DNA of 64,000 nt from an uncultured Clostridia bacterium (GTDB lineage Bacteria > Bacillota > Clostridia > TANB77 > CAG-508): positions 1-64,000 of the forward strand of contig CANQOG010000002.1 in the NCBI GenBank assembly GCA_947625415.1, read 5' to 3'. The notes under the pieces are model-generated. The model was given only the letters and a program-made list of their open reading frames with translations. It was not told the DNA's origin and did no database searches. Positions within the stretch are counted from its first letter, which is position 1. Each line of letters begins with the position of its first letter. Below, in pieces: positions 63,704 to 64,000 of the stretch. Position numbers and translations under genes: made by a program.

Positions 63704-64000
63704 TTATAAACTCATAAGACAAAAAGTTATGAAAAACGAAATTACTCCTTGTAACAATTTTCCATAAAAATATGGCTTTATAGATATATTTTCCTTTGCT
63801 ATAATACTATAAACCTGAAATAAGACTGATAATCCTCCAAATCCAATTAAAAATGATATTATACATATATTTATTTTATTAACTTGTAAAAGACTAATTT
63901 GTTTAACTCCATTTGTAAGCTCTATAAACCCTGAAATTATTGAATTTCCGAACTACATCTGAAATATTTAACTTTCTAAAAATATCTCCTGTAAACTCAA
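63704..64000 (-). CDS. YlbJ/nucleoside-recognition-like sporulation membrane protein (partial)
   Basis: C-term SDVVGNSIISGFIELTNGVKQIS... after CGGA 63947-63950 read as Gly; ORF runs off window. Confidence 0.5.

Noticed and set aside
1003-63950. Explaining the frameshifts as random homopolymer or long-read indel errors
   Set aside because: All 31 coding breaks share one motif (extra C before an in-frame GGN Gly codon). Homopolymer runs of A/T, which are everywhere here, show no indels, and other phases of CGG are undisturbed. A motif-specific basecalling artefact cannot be fully excluded without reads, but it should not respect reading phase.
1003-63950. Simple codon reassignment of CGG (triplet) to Gly or another amino acid
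   Set aside because: A triplet reassignment would keep the original frame; here the downstream frame is +1 at each site, so four nucleotides are consumed.
1-64000. tRNA genes, including a special CGGN-decoding tRNA, in this window
   Set aside because: I did not recognise any tRNA cloverleaf in the intergenic sequence; the decoding tRNA, if any, must be elsewhere.

Overview
AT-rich, Clostridia-like, spore-forming Firmicute chromosome segment. It carries a dense sporulation set (spoIIQ-like, spoIID, spoIIAA/AB/sigF, sigG, sigE, spoIIGA, spoIIID, yunB, a SPOCS/LysM protein, a ylbJ-like end), translation genes (rimO, rng, pth, rpsT, infC-rpmI-rplT), mfd, maf, and several prepilin-like surface proteins. 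The main observation is that 18 genes look frameshifted in the ORF track, and every break sits on an in-frame CGG. Reading CGGN as one 4-nt codon for glycine (equivalently, a +1 skip of C onto a GGN codon) restores a full-length, family-consistent protein in all 18 genes (31 coding sites, with arithmetic frame closure checked for 17 genes with both ends visible, and to the window edge for the 18th). By hand scan I found no in-frame CGG used as a normal Arg triplet in any intact gene, while out-of-frame CGG is common. This looks like a quadruplet-codon or programmed +1 decoding system at CGG, rather than random sequencing errors. The second system is a diversity-generating retroelement (38.1-45.2 kb) with RT, Avd, two MutS-I-like small proteins, a tyrosine recombinase, and a 132-bp TR/VR pair differing at 14 positions, all adenines in TR. 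The variable protein only reads correctly if its two CGGN sites are decoded as Gly. Other points: two 'headless' prepilin genes that may be silent cassettes, two genes interrupted by in-frame TAA, a structured RNA candidate upstream of spoIIID, and an SD-sequestering hairpin at spoIIID. All calls are by eye; no database search was run.
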